Below, piece after piece: positions 16,863 to 25,699 of a DNA stretch of 64,000 nucleotides (positions are counted from its first letter, which is position 1; each line of letters starts with the position of its first letter). Origin of the DNA: Bacteroidia bacterium. Its GTDB lineage: Bacteria; Bacteroidota; Bacteroidia; SpSt-205. Made by a program: the position numbers and the translations under genes. Below the pieces are notes generated by a model that worked only from the letters and a program-made list of their open reading frames with translations, was not told where the DNA came from and made no database searches. The stretch covers positions 151,570-215,569 of the forward strand of contig BPGV01000001.1 in the NCBI GenBank assembly GCA_026003215.1. The letters run 5' to 3'.

Positions 16863-18317
16863 ATGTTTGAGAGTCCGATTAGAGAACCGCTTATTTTAGG
16901 CCACAAGACCTATCGGAAAATCACCGATGACTTGGTGGCTCCTATATTAGGACCCGCCAGCTGGAAGTGGTATGTGACTACAGCTTTTACGGCGGCGGTG
17001 ATGTTCGCCGGTTTCGCGGCCATCACTTATACACTTTTTGTGGGGATTGGCACCTGGGGGCTTAATAAAACAGTGGGTTGGGCTTTTGATATTACCAACT
17101 TCGTCTTTTGGATAGGTATCGGGCATGCGGGTACCCTCATCTCGGCAATACTCCTGCTTTTTCGGCAGCGGTGGCGTATGGCCATCAACCGCGCTGCAGA
17201 AGCCATGACCATATTTGCTGTGATTTGTGCGGGGCTTTTCCCGATTATTCACATGGGTCGGCCCTGGCTGGCTTTTTGGTTCCTCCCGCTGCCCAATACC
17301 CACGGTTCCCTCTGGGTAAACTTCAACTCCCCGCTCCTCTGGGATGTGTTTGCGATAAGCACCTACTTTACCATTTCGTTGCTTTTCTGGTATACGGGGC
17401 TTATTCCGGATCTGGCGATGGTGCGCGATCGCGCTAAGCCCGGCAGCTTTGCGCACTGGGCCTATAGCATCTTGTCTTTTGGATGGACCGGCTCCGCTAA
17501 ACAATGGCAACGTTTTGAAGCCGTTTCCCTCGTCTTAGCGGGTCTCTCTACGCCGCTGGTGCTTTCCGTTCACTCTATCGTAAGCTTTGACTTTGCGACT
17601 TCTATCCTACCTGGCTGGCATACGACCATATTCCCGCCGTACTTCGTCGCAGGGGCTATCTTTTCCGGCTTCGGCATGGTGCTCACCCTCATGATCATCA
17701 CGCGCGAAGTGCTCAACCTCAAAGACTACATCACCTTAGAGCACATAGACGCGATGGCCAAAGTCACCTTAGCTACCGGTATGATGGTCGGCTTTGCGTA
17801 TGCCACAGAGTTCTTTATCGCTTGGTATTCGGGCTCTTACTGGGAAAGGTATATCTTCCTCAATCGCGCTTTCGGCCCGTATTGGTGGTCGTACTGGGCT
17901 ATGGTCTCGTGTAACCTATTCATACCTCAAGTCTTTTGGTTTAAAAAACTTCGCCGAAACCCTTGGTTTGTGTTTGTGATTTCTATTTTTGTCAATATCG
18001 GCATGTGGTTTGAACGGTTTGTAATTATCGTGACTTCGCTGCATAGGGACTTCTTATCCTCTTCGTGGCGGATGTACACCCCTACATGGGTAGAGGTAAC
18101 TATATTTGTAGGAACATTTGGGCTTTTCCTCACACTATACCTGCTTTTTGCGCGCTTTTTACCGGTGATTGCTGCGGCAGAAACCAAGAGTATCCTCAAG
18201 ACCTCCGGCGACCAATACGCGGGTCTCTCTTGGGAAGCTTACCAGGCCAGGAAGCGTGAAGGAGCTATCGCACCCGCCCTTCATCCCACCCTTGACCCAC
18301 AAAATCCCCAATCCTGA
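16863..18317 (+). CDS. actC: alternative complex III subunit C, NrfD/PsrC-type quinol-binding membrane protein
   Basis: A 484-residue integral membrane protein with about ten hydrophobic helices, of the NrfD/PsrC family. In alternative complex III this subunit holds a quinol site near the periplasmic face and contacts ActB. The hydrophilic N-terminus (FESPIREPLILGHKTYRKIT) and the conserved helices with His and Trp (WIGIGHAGTLISAI, LSVHSIVSFDFA) fit the family. It begins 2 bases after the actB stop and ends 6 bases before actD, so it is clearly cotranscribed. The later paralogue ActF in this operon has a related fold but different sequence. Confidence 0.95.
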   Translation: MFESPIREPLILGHKTYRKITDDLVAPILGPASWKWYVTTAFTAAVMFAGFAAITYTLFVGIGTWGLNKTVGWAFDITNFVFWIGIGHAGTLISAILLLFRQRWRMAINRAAEAMTIFAVICAGLFPIIHMGRPWLAFWFLPLPNTHGSLWVNFNSPLLWDVFAISTYFTISLLFWYTGLIPDLAMVRDRAKPGSFAHWAYSILSFGWTGSAKQWQRFEAVSLVLAGLSTPLVLSVHSIVSFDFATSILPGWHTTIFPPYFVAGAIFSGFGMVLTLMIITREVLNLKDYITLEHIDAMAKVTLATGMMVGFAYATEFFIAWYSGSYWERYIFLNRAFGPYWWSYWAMVSCNLFIPQVFWFKKLRRNPWFVFVISIFVNIGMWFERFVIIVTSLHRDFLSSSWRMYTPTWVEVTIFVGTFGLFLTLYLLFARFLPVIAAAETKSILKTSGDQYAGLSWEAYQARKREGAIAPALHPTLDPQNPQS

Positions 18318-18323
18318 AACCGT

Positions 18324-18830
18324 ATGGCTAAGTATCTGATAGGCTTATACGACGATGACGAAAAACTCCTCGCAGGCGTAGCCGCCTTTGATAGGGAACA
18401 TGTGCCTATTCATGAGGTATGTACGCCTTTTCCTGTCCATGGCCTGGACCATGCGCTCCACCTGCGCAAGTCTCGCCTGCCCGATGCCGCCTTTGTATAT
18501 GGAGCCTTAGGAACCCTCACCGCGCTAAGCATGCAGATTTACATGTACACGATTGACTGGCCTGTCAATATCGGCGGCAAATCCCATTTACCTTTCCCCA
18601 GCTTTATTCCGATTACTTTTGAACTTACTGTGCTTTTTGCGGGTGTACTTATGTTTCTTTCGTACCTGTATGTTAATCGCTTGTACCCGGGTAAAAGAGC
18701 CCGCATTTACGACCCACGCCAGACGGATGACGCCATGGTCGTAGCTATTGCCGATGAAAGGTACTGGGATGCAGCCAAAGCACTTTTCCAAAAAACAGGC
18801 GCTATTGAAACCAAAATCGTAGAGCTATGA
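18324..18830 (+). CDS. actD: alternative complex III subunit D (DUF3341)
   Basis: A 168-residue subunit with two hydrophobic helices (about residues 58-78 and 93-113) between a soluble N-terminal domain (YLIGLYDDDEKLLAGV, VCTPFPVHGLDHAL) and a soluble C-terminal part. This is the DUF3341 family, a structural membrane subunit of alternative complex III. Its stop overlaps the actE start as ATGA (18827-18830), which suggests translational coupling. Confidence 0.94.
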   Translation: MAKYLIGLYDDDEKLLAGVAAFDREHVPIHEVCTPFPVHGLDHALHLRKSRLPDAAFVYGALGTLTALSMQIYMYTIDWPVNIGGKSHLPFPSFIPITFELTVLFAGVLMFLSYLYVNRLYPGKRARIYDPRQTDDAMVVAIADERYWDAAKALFQKTGAIETKIVEL

Positions 18831-19483
18831 CAAAACTCACAAAGTTTATAGCTGGATTTGGCGGTATTTTTCTCTTAGTGGGATGTGCGGCTAAGGACCC
18901 GCGCGATACAGGCGTAGAGTATGCGCCCCAGATGTATCATGCTATCCCGCTTGAGCCATATTCTCAGATGGATTATTATCCCTATACGCCGGATGGTAAG
19001 CACCTTATAGCGCCAGTGGCTGGCACTGTAGCGCGGGGAAAAGCCGATTATGTATATCCTTTCCCGAACACCAACGAAGGCTACGAAGAAGCCGGTAAAA
19101 AACTCAAAAATCCGCTTCCCCGCACGCCGGAAAATATCGCGGAAGGAAAACGGTTATATGGGCTTTATTGTATCCACTGCCACGGGGAGAAGGGCGATGG
19201 CCAGGGTACGATCGTACAAGCCGGAAAGTTTCCCCCCCCGCCGTCGTATTATGGTCCTCAACTAAAAGACCTGCCCGAAGGCAAGATGTTTCATACCATC
19301 ACCTACGGCAAAAATCTCATGGGGTCACATGCTTCTCAGCTTACGCCCGAGGAACGCTGGAAGGTGATTTTGTATGTACAAGAGCTACGAGCCGCGGGCC
19401 TTGCCGAGGTCGAAAAAGCCGCTAAAGACCAAAAGCCCGTCGAAACTACCCAAAAGAACACTAACCCTAAAAAACCAAGCTAA
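18827..19483 (+). CDS. actE: alternative complex III subunit E, monohaem cytochrome c lipoprotein
   Basis: A 218-residue monohaem cytochrome c. The N-terminus carries a lipoprotein signal (FGGIFLLVGC, lipidated Cys about residue 20), and a single CIHCH haem site follows in GLYCIHCHGEKGDGQG, with a likely axial Met in GKNLMGSH. In this complex the subunit receives electrons from ActA and hands them to the terminal oxidase or a soluble carrier. The C-terminal 25 residues are Lys-rich and low in complexity. Overlaps actD and lies 4 bases before actF. Confidence 0.95.
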   Translation: MTKLTKFIAGFGGIFLLVGCAAKDPRDTGVEYAPQMYHAIPLEPYSQMDYYPYTPDGKHLIAPVAGTVARGKADYVYPFPNTNEGYEEAGKKLKNPLPRTPENIAEGKRLYGLYCIHCHGEKGDGQGTIVQAGKFPPPPSYYGPQLKDLPEGKMFHTITYGKNLMGSHASQLTPEERWKVILYVQELRAAGLAEVEKAAKDQKPVETTQKNTNPKKPS

Positions 19484-19487
19484 TCTT

Positions 19488-20771
19488 ATGGCACACGCAC
19501 ATACAGCCCTCAAAGTAAATTGGGATGAACGCTTTAAACTCCCACAGGGTTTGCGCAAGTGGCTGATAACTTTATTGGCCATAGGGGTTATTTTGATAGG
19601 GATTGGGTTTGTGCAAAGCATACTCGGCGGCCACGCGCATGCAGTCGAGCAAGCCCATGCGCATCATGCAGCCCCTTGGCTGAGTCGACTCTCTGCCAAT
19701 CTCCTCATCACGGCCATGTATCTCTTAGGTATCAGTGTGCTATCGGTCTTCTTCTTGGCTGTCGGCTATGCAGCTAATGCCGGCTGGTATGTGATGCTTC
19801 AACGCATCCCCCAGACCTTTTCTCACTTTCTGCCTATAGGCGCACTCTTATTGATAGGCGTTACGCTGGGCTTCTCTGGCGTACTCTATGAATGGACCCA
19901 CACCGATGTCGTCGCCAAAGATGAAATCCTCCAGCATAAAAGCGGTTATTTGAATCTACCTTTTTTTATCGCTCGCTTAGTTATTATCTTAGGAGGATGG
20001 TATCTTTTCTGGCGAGGCTTCCTGCGAAACTGGGAGAATCTGGACGCTACTGGGGATATACGCTACTTCCATAATTTACGTCGCTTGGCTGGAGGGTTTA
20101 TTGTCTTTTTTGCGTTAAGTTGGTCCGTAGCGAGTTGGGATTGGCTCATGAGCACCTCGCCGCACTGGTTTAGCACCATGTTTGCGGTGTATAACTTCGC
20201 TAACCTATGGATTACGACCCTGTGTCTCATCACTTTTGTGGCCGCTATCCTCAAGCTTAACGGCTACCTCTCCGGCGTGAGTGACAGCCACATCCATGAC
20301 TTAGGGAAGTTTGTCTTTGCTTTCAGTATCTTTTGGACCTATATTTTCTATGGTCAGTTCATGCTGATATGGTATGCGAATATCCCCGAAGAAACCTTTT
20401 GGTTCTATGAGCGCATCCGTGCCCATGTGAATCCGCAATATGTGCCTATTTTCTATCTGACCATAGTGCTGAACTTTCTTTTCCCGCTGCTGGGGCTGAT
20501 GAGTGCCAGCATCAAGCGTAATAAAGTATGGCTGGTCATAGTTACGAGCGTCTTACTTTTTACACACTGGCTGGATACCTTTATGGTGGTGATGCCGTCC
20601 GTGGCGGGTCCTGCAGGCGGGCTTGGACTTATGGAGGCAGGCTTTTTCCTTACGGGTATAAGTGCTTTCTTGCTTTTTGCTGCGCGCCGATTAGAAAAGG
20701 CTCCCGCTCTCATGCCGCAGCATCATCCCTACTTAGAGGAGAGCTTGCACCACAGCTACGAACCTATGTAA
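19488..20771 (+). CDS. actF: alternative complex III subunit F, membrane protein
   Basis: A 427-residue membrane protein with about ten helices, a quinol-oxidoreductase membrane subunit related in fold to ActC. The N-terminus is cytosolic and His-rich (MAHAHTAL and a later GGHAHAVEQAHAHH segment between the first two helices). Start ATG 19488 is chosen over longer readings because those would run into actE. It completes actABCDEF. The genes for the cytochrome oxidase that often follow in Bacteroidota are not here; a small unknown gene with its own promoter follows instead. Confidence 0.93.
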   Translation: MAHAHTALKVNWDERFKLPQGLRKWLITLLAIGVILIGIGFVQSILGGHAHAVEQAHAHHAAPWLSRLSANLLITAMYLLGISVLSVFFLAVGYAANAGWYVMLQRIPQTFSHFLPIGALLLIGVTLGFSGVLYEWTHTDVVAKDEILQHKSGYLNLPFFIARLVIILGGWYLFWRGFLRNWENLDATGDIRYFHNLRRLAGGFIVFFALSWSVASWDWLMSTSPHWFSTMFAVYNFANLWITTLCLITFVAAILKLNGYLSGVSDSHIHDLGKFVFAFSIFWTYIFYGQFMLIWYANIPEETFWFYERIRAHVNPQYVPIFYLTIVLNFLFPLLGLMSASIKRNKVWLVIVTSVLLFTHWLDTFMVVMPSVAGPAGGLGLMEAGFFLTGISAFLLFAARRLEKAPALMPQHHPYLEESLHHSYEPM

Positions 20772-20780
20772 AAAAACTAT

Positions 20781-20788
20781 TACCTTTG
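20781..20788 (+). promoter_or_regulatory. -7 promoter box of the 80-residue protein gene
   Basis: TACCTTTG ends eight bases before ATG 20797. Confidence 0.75.
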
Positions 20789-20796
20789 TCAGGCTT

Positions 20797-21039
20797 ATGG
20801 TAGAGGTAAAGGTAGAGCCCATTGAACTGGAGGCTCAGATCCGACACGCTCGGCGCGTACTTACTCTGGAGCTCAATCGCTTTAAGGTATCTGGCATCGC
20901 CGCATTAGACGAAAGCGAAATCTTGCGTGCCCTGGATACTTTACGCTATTTTGAAAGAAAGGGTATCCGTAACCTGGATTATGTAGATTTAGCTCGTCTA
21001 CAGCGGATCCTCTTACGGCTTCCAGCGCCAGAAAACTAA
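20797..21039 (+). CDS. small soluble protein of unknown function
   Basis: An 80-residue, mainly helical, charged protein (RHARRVLTLELNRFK, ESEILRALDTLRYFERKGI, LDYVDLARLQRILLRL). No signal peptide, membrane helix or Cys. I do not recognise a family. A perfect TACCTTTG box eight bases upstream makes it a real transcription unit. Followed closely by the frameshifted SGNH-like gene, with a short inverted repeat (AGAGCCC 21051-21057, GGGCTCT 21075-21081) in between. Confidence 0.6.
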   Translation: MVEVKVEPIELEAQIRHARRVLTLELNRFKVSGIAALDESEILRALDTLRYFERKGIRNLDYVDLARLQRILLRLPAPEN

Positions 21040-21062
21040 AAACGATATAAAGAGCCCTCTGT

Positions 21063-21886
21063 GTGCGCGTAAATGGGCTCTCCTATTGGGGCCACTGGCT
21101 TATTCTGGCAGGTGGCCTCATTTTTTTTATTGTCCTGGGTAAGGTACTACCGCCCGGCTGGGAACGCATAGAGCTGCCCGAACAAGTAGATACTTTCGCC
21201 CTTCCGATTCCTGCTTGGGAAGGGGAGCCCCTGCGCGCTCAAGTGCCCCCTCCTGCTCGTCCTTCAGTTCGCAAGGATAAAGTTGCTTCCCAAACGGATA
21301 CCCTCCCCGGGGGCGGATGCCCCGGAACGCATCCTCCTCATAGGGGATTCCATGATAGAATGGTTGCGGCTTCGCTTGGCCCGCTGGTGCCGTAGCAGTG
21401 GCTATGCCCTGTATACCGTTATATGGCCCAGCTCGAACCTCATTTGGTGGGGTAAGTCCGATACCCTGACGGCCTTCATCCATAAGTTTAGACCTACCTA
21501 CGTGCTAATATGCGTGGGGGGGGAATGAGCTTTTCATCCCATACATTCAGAAACGCAAGCCTTACCTGGAACGCATCCTTGCCCAAATCGGCGAACTGCC
21601 CTACGTGTGGATCGGCCCCCCAAACTGGAAGGAAGACACAGGGATTAATCAGCTTATCCGCGAAGCTGTGGGCCCCCGACGATTTTATGAGTCGCGTCGC
21701 CTCACCTTAGAAAGGCTGGAAGATGGGGCGCATCCTACCCCCACAGCTGCCTACCGCTGGGCCGACAGCTTGGTCGTTTTTCTGCGCGACTCTGCGCTTT
21801 TCCCATTGAGCTTCCCTGACACGCTCGTGGGACCTCGTACCGCTCTCCCGCATCTCACAATACTTTTGCCTCCCCATGAACCTTGA
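21063..21886 (+). pseudogene. SGNH/GDSL hydrolase-like gene with two +1 frameshifts
   Basis: Three overlapping reading frames together encode a 273-residue protein: an N-terminal membrane helix (HWLILAGGLIFFIVLG), a Pro-rich linker, then ERILLIGDSMIEWLRLRL (GDS block I), YVLICVGG-NELFIPYIQ (block III, GxN) and DGAHPTPTAAYRWAD (the D-x-x-H block with catalytic Asp/His). Frame is lost by one extra G in the run 21309-21313 and one extra G in the run 21516-21523; removing one base from each restores a continuous protein. The start is probably GTG 21063. It overlaps the MBOAT gene and is its likely partner, as SGNH esterase-like proteins work with AlgI-type acyltransferases. It may be a true pseudogene, a phase-variable gene or an assembly error. 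Confidence 0.78.
21861..21868 (+). promoter_or_regulatory. -7 promoter box of the MBOAT gene
   Basis: TACTTTTG ends seven bases before ATG 21876, inside the 3' end of the SGNH-like gene; may provide independent expression of the MBOAT gene. Confidence 0.6.
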
Positions 21887-23333
21887 TTGGCAAGTCATCT
21901 TTTCCAAGCTCTTTCTGTACGACCCAGCCGAGCCTTTACTTTTTCCCACAGTAACTTTCTGGGGCTGGGCCATCGTCGTCTTAGGAATTTACGGCCTATT
22001 TGTGCAGATGCGGCAGCTCAAAGCTGCACTCTTGTGGCTTTTGCTCTTTTCTTTCTTCTTTTATTATAAGTCTGTGGGCAGTTTTGTAGGCCTCTTCTTG
22101 CTCACGCTCGTGGTGGAGTATGCCCTGGTGCGATGGATGACGACCTATCCTAAGACCAGCCGCCTGGCCTTCGTTCTTTCCCTGTTAGTGCCTCTCATTT
22201 TTTTGGGTTACTTCAAGTATACCGCCTTTTTTCTGGAGAATATAAACTTTATTTTTGGAGCTAATCTGTCTATTCCTGCTATTTTTTTGCCTGCAGGAAT
22301 ATCTTTTTATACTTTTCACATGATTAGCTACGCTGTAGATGTGCGTAACGGGAAGATTCCCGTGGGTTCTTTTGCGGATTATGCCTTGTATGTATGCTAC
22401 TTTCCGCACATGGTAGCTGGACCTATTGTGCGTGCAGGACATTTTCTTCCGCAGCTACAGGCCCCTCGTTTAGAGGCAGACTATATCGGTTCCGGCTTTT
22501 GGCTCATACTACAAGGCTTGGTCAAAAAAGTCGTATTTGCCGACTATATCGCCCAATATAACGACCTTGTTTTTGCTAATCCGTCTGGATATTCGGGCTT
22601 TGAAAACCTCATGGCTATCTACGGATATGGCTTGCAGATTTTCTTTGATTTTTCGGGCTACAGTGATGTAGCCATAGGTTTAGCCCGCATGATGGGCTTT
22701 GACCTGGGGATAAATTTCAATAAGCCGTACCTCTCTACGAGCATTACGGACTTTTGGCGGCGGTGGCATATAAGCCTATCCAGTTGGCTACGGGATTATG
22801 TGTATATTCCCTTGGGCGGCAATCGCAAAGGCACCTTTCGTACATATGTGAATCTCTTGCTTACGATGCTGATTGGGGGGCTATGGCATGGGGCTTCTTG
22901 GCGGTTTGTAGTGTGGGGGGGCGTGCATGGCTTAGCACTGGCTGTACACCGGGCCCTCTTCGGTAAGGAAACTGCGACTCGGCCTTGGTGGCGCCAGCTG
23001 ATAGGGTGGGGGATTACCTTTCACCTGGTACTTGTCCTGTGGGTATTCTTTCGGGCACCGGACTATCCTACGGCTATAGCGGTATTACAGCAAACCCTCC
23101 GTATAGACTGGGCCTACATAGGCCCTTTTTGGCAGGCGCGTCCACTCTTTGTGGTTTTGCTCATCATAGGATACCTCCTCCATGCCGTCCCCATGCGGTG
23201 GGTGAGCTGGATAGAGACTACCTTTGCCCGCAGCCCTTGGCTGGTCAAAGCCGCTACTTTTATAGCTGTGGTTCAGCTTCTCTTAGAAATGCGTCAGTCC
23301 TATGTACAGCCGTTTATTTATTTTCAGTTTTAG
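21876..23333 (+). CDS. MBOAT family O-acyltransferase, AlgI-like
   Basis: A 485-residue polytopic membrane protein of the AlgI/DltB branch of MBOAT enzymes, which move acyl (usually acetyl) groups across the inner membrane onto exported polymers. Visible family motifs are YFPHMVAGPIVRAGHFLPQL, FFDFSGYSDVAIGLARMMG, TDFWRRWHISLSSWLRDYVY, IPLGGNR and the catalytic His338 in GGLWHGASW. The preceding overlapping SGNH-like gene would supply the periplasmic transfer step. No alginate or teichoic-acid genes are nearby, so the acceptor is unknown. The start overlaps the stop of the SGNH-like gene. Confidence 0.93.
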   Translation: MNLDWQVIFSKLFLYDPAEPLLFPTVTFWGWAIVVLGIYGLFVQMRQLKAALLWLLLFSFFFYYKSVGSFVGLFLLTLVVEYALVRWMTTYPKTSRLAFVLSLLVPLIFLGYFKYTAFFLENINFIFGANLSIPAIFLPAGISFYTFHMISYAVDVRNGKIPVGSFADYALYVCYFPHMVAGPIVRAGHFLPQLQAPRLEADYIGSGFWLILQGLVKKVVFADYIAQYNDLVFANPSGYSGFENLMAIYGYGLQIFFDFSGYSDVAIGLARMMGFDLGINFNKPYLSTSITDFWRRWHISLSSWLRDYVYIPLGGNRKGTFRTYVNLLLTMLIGGLWHGASWRFVVWGGVHGLALAVHRALFGKETATRPWWRQLIGWGITFHLVLVLWVFFRAPDYPTAIAVLQQTLRIDWAYIGPFWQARPLFVVLLIIGYLLHAVPMRWVSWIETTFARSPWLVKAATFIAVVQLLLEMRQSYVQPFIYFQF

Positions 23334-24420
23334 CGCCTTTTTGGGGGTTCAGTGTGCCTCGCAAGCGCCCGCGGAGAAAGAAAACCCCCAGCGAGATACC
23401 CTTTGCCTTACCCCTGCGCAGCGAGCGGGCGTAGTGCTGCGAGTGGGTCTCCTACGCAGGGATACTGTACGGCAGCAGGTGCGGTTGGTGGGACGTACTG
23501 TCATCTTAGCCCATGCCCAAGGACGCGTCCATAGCCGGGTAGAGGGCACCATAGAAGAAATACTTGTGCGAGAAGGCCAGTATGTGCAAGCAGGCCAGCC
23601 GCTTTTCCGTATATATAGTGCTGCGGCGGTGGACCTTCAGCGTGCCTATGTAGAGGCTTTTCAGCGAACCCGCGCGGCTTATCGGAGCCTTATTCAGCAG
23701 GAAAGCCTGATGGTGGGTAGGCTCACCTCGGCGGCCGAGCTTTCCCGGGCCCGAACGGAATACCGCCAGGCGCAAGCGCAGCTCCAAGCTGTGGCGAGTC
23801 AGCTTCAGTTGGTGGGGCTGCACCCCGATACCACGGGCCGTATCCAACTCCTGACCTTGCGGGCCCCCTTAAGCGGTTTTGTTACCCGGGTGAGCGCTGC
23901 CTTAGGCGAGTATGTTCGTCCAGACAAAGAGCTGGCTCATATTGTCAATCCCTCCGACCTCCACGCAGACCTCTATCTCTCCGAGCGGGAGCTCACATGG
24001 GTGCGGCCGGGCCTACCTGTACGCTTGCAGCTGCCGGCTCTGCCGGAAATAGGGGAGTTGCCCTCCGTGGTCGAATATGTAGCGCAAGTCCAAGACAGTG
24101 GCGGTAGCGTCCTGGTGGCTCATGTAAGAGTGCCGCCTATACCACTTCGCCTTTTTGAGGGGGTTCCCATCCATGGCTATGTAGAGCACATTACCGGTAC
24201 CGCTTTTCAGGTACCTGCTACCGCCATAGCTTACCATGGCGAAAAAGCCTACATTTTTACTGCTCCGGATGATAGCTGCTTTGCGCCTTTGCCGGTACGG
24301 GTGACTCTCTTGGATACCCTGGCCTTGATAGAAGGAGAAGCCCTCCGCGAGGGCCTTCCTTATGTCCAAAGGGGGGCTTCCTTTCTCGGTGCGGCCTTGT
24401 GGCAGGTTGCGGAAGAATAG
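23302..24420 (+). CDS. RND efflux periplasmic adaptor (HlyD/CusB family)
   Basis: A 372-residue membrane-fusion protein. The N-terminus is a signal peptide with a possible lipidated Cys (FLGVQC, atypical lipobox). Family regions are visible: a barrel-sandwich (lipoyl-like) half motif GRVHSRVEGTIEEILVREGQ, a helical hairpin (AYVEAFQRTRAAYRSL and SRARTEYRQAQAQLQAV), the second half LRAPLSGFVTRVSAALGEYV, and a beta-barrel domain. Such proteins link an inner-membrane RND pump to an outer-membrane TolC-type channel. Neither partner is adjacent, so it is an orphan here. It overlaps the end of the MBOAT gene by 32 bases in another frame. Metal or drug specificity cannot be told; no Met-rich metal motif was noticed. 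Confidence 0.87.
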   Translation: MYSRLFIFSFSAFLGVQCASQAPAEKENPQRDTLCLTPAQRAGVVLRVGLLRRDTVRQQVRLVGRTVILAHAQGRVHSRVEGTIEEILVREGQYVQAGQPLFRIYSAAAVDLQRAYVEAFQRTRAAYRSLIQQESLMVGRLTSAAELSRARTEYRQAQAQLQAVASQLQLVGLHPDTTGRIQLLTLRAPLSGFVTRVSAALGEYVRPDKELAHIVNPSDLHADLYLSERELTWVRPGLPVRLQLPALPEIGELPSVVEYVAQVQDSGGSVLVAHVRVPPIPLRLFEGVPIHGYVEHITGTAFQVPATAIAYHGEKAYIFTAPDDSCFAPLPVRVTLLDTLALIEGEALREGLPYVQRGASFLGAALWQVAEE

Positions 24421-24421
24421 C

Positions 24422-24429
24422 TATATTTG
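24422..24429 (+). promoter_or_regulatory. -7 promoter box of the conserved 420-residue exported protein gene
   Basis: TATATTTG ends three bases before ATG 24433. Confidence 0.65.
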
Positions 24430-24432
24430 AGT

Positions 24433-25695
24433 ATGTTTCACAGGTGCTGTTGGGTAATAGCGTTGGCTTTCTTTGGGCCGCTCGTGGGGCGGGGGCAGTA
24501 TGTGTTGGTGCCGATGGATGAGACGCAGACACAGCATTTGCGGGCTTATGGACTGGTGTATGGCCTTTTGAGCCGAGGTGTGCCGGTGGATTGGCTCCTC
24601 AACTACCGCGGCGGAGGCTTTGCTTTCTTTGAAAATGGCTGGGCCCAAGCCGAGCTGGAGCGCCGAGGCATCCGTTATGAGCAGCTTACCGCTCCCCAGT
24701 ACGGCGAAGTCCTCCAATACATCGCCCGCCCAGAAATCAACATGGATGTGGTGCGCCTGGAAAAAGCACCTCGCGTCGCCGTTTATGCACCGCATTCCTC
24801 CGAGCCTTGGGACGATGCTGTCCAGCTCGTACTCCTGTATGCCGAGATACCCTACGACATCATCTACGACGATGAAATCCTCTCCGGCAAGCTCAAAGAT
24901 TACGACTGGATACACCTCCACCACGAGGACTTCACGGGGCAATATGGGAAGTTTTTCACCTTCCGGGACCGCCCCTGGTATAAAGCCATGGTCCGAGAAC
25001 AAACCGCTATTGCCGCACGATGGGGCTTCTCGCGGGTCTCCGACCTCAAGCTTGCTGTGGTAAAAAAACTCCGCGAATGGGTCCAAAATGGGGGCTTTCT
25101 CTTCGCGATGTGTTCGGCCACAGATACGTATGATATTGCGCTGGCAGCCGAGGGTATAGACATCGTCAGTGAGATGTATGACGGTACGCCTTACGATGCC
25201 CACGCTAATAGCAAGCTCAACTACAATCCCTGCGTGGCTTTTCAAAACTTCGCTATTCGGCTCAATCCCTTTGACTATGAGTTTTCGGACATAGATACAG
25301 GCGAGCGGCGCCGAGGCCTGCGCGAAGACCAGGATTACTTTACCTTACGGGAGTTTTCAGCCAAGTGGGATCCTATCCCTACGATGCTTTGCCAAAATCA
25401 TGCTACTACCATAAAAGGCTTCTACGGCCAGACTACTGGCTACGAAATGCATCTCCTCAAACCCAACGTAGTAGTGATGGGCGAATATGCCCCCCTCTCC
25501 GAAGCGCGGTACATCCACGGTATTTTAGGACGGGGATTTTGGACCTTTTATGGGGGACATGACCCCGAAGATTACCAGCACTTTGTAGAAGAACCCCCCA
25601 CCGATGTAAGCAAGTATCCTACCTCGCCGGGGTATCGGCTTATCCTGAATAATGTGCTTTTCCCCGCAGCTAAACGCAAAAAGATGAAGACCTAA
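24433..25695 (+). CDS. conserved exported protein of Bacteroidota (often mislabelled asparagine synthetase B)
   Basis: A 420-residue protein with a signal peptide (CCWVIALAFFGPLVGRG before Gln). The mature part has LVPMDETQTQHLRAYGLVYG, VDWLLNYRGGGFAF, WIHLHHEDFTGQYGKF, FLFAMCSATDTYDIALAAEG and MGEYAPLSEARY. I recall this family as highly conserved among Bacteroidota and sometimes annotated as asparagine synthetase B, but no glutaminase Cys at position 2 and no ATP pyrophosphatase loop is present, so that name is not supported. The middle resembles a glutamine-amidotransferase-like Rossmann fold with a Cys in AMCSA. Function unknown. Start ATG 24433 follows the box by three bases. Confidence 0.75.
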   Translation: MFHRCCWVIALAFFGPLVGRGQYVLVPMDETQTQHLRAYGLVYGLLSRGVPVDWLLNYRGGGFAFFENGWAQAELERRGIRYEQLTAPQYGEVLQYIARPEINMDVVRLEKAPRVAVYAPHSSEPWDDAVQLVLLYAEIPYDIIYDDEILSGKLKDYDWIHLHHEDFTGQYGKFFTFRDRPWYKAMVREQTAIAARWGFSRVSDLKLAVVKKLREWVQNGGFLFAMCSATDTYDIALAAEGIDIVSEMYDGTPYDAHANSKLNYNPCVAFQNFAIRLNPFDYEFSDIDTGERRRGLREDQDYFTLREFSAKWDPIPTMLCQNHATTIKGFYGQTTGYEMHLLKPNVVVMGEYAPLSEARYIHGILGRGFWTFYGGHDPEDYQHFVEEPPTDVSKYPTSPGYRLILNNVLFPAAKRKKMKT

Positions 25696-25699
25696 CTCT

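Noticed and set aside
21051-21081. Hairpin AGAGCCC/GGGCTCT as a terminator after the 80-residue protein gene
   Set aside because: Seven base pairs with a 17-base loop that contains the likely start codon of the next gene, and no T tract; too weak to list as a terminator.
24433-25695. Annotation as asparagine synthetase B
   Set aside because: No N-terminal catalytic Cys and no PP-loop are present, and the protein has a signal peptide.
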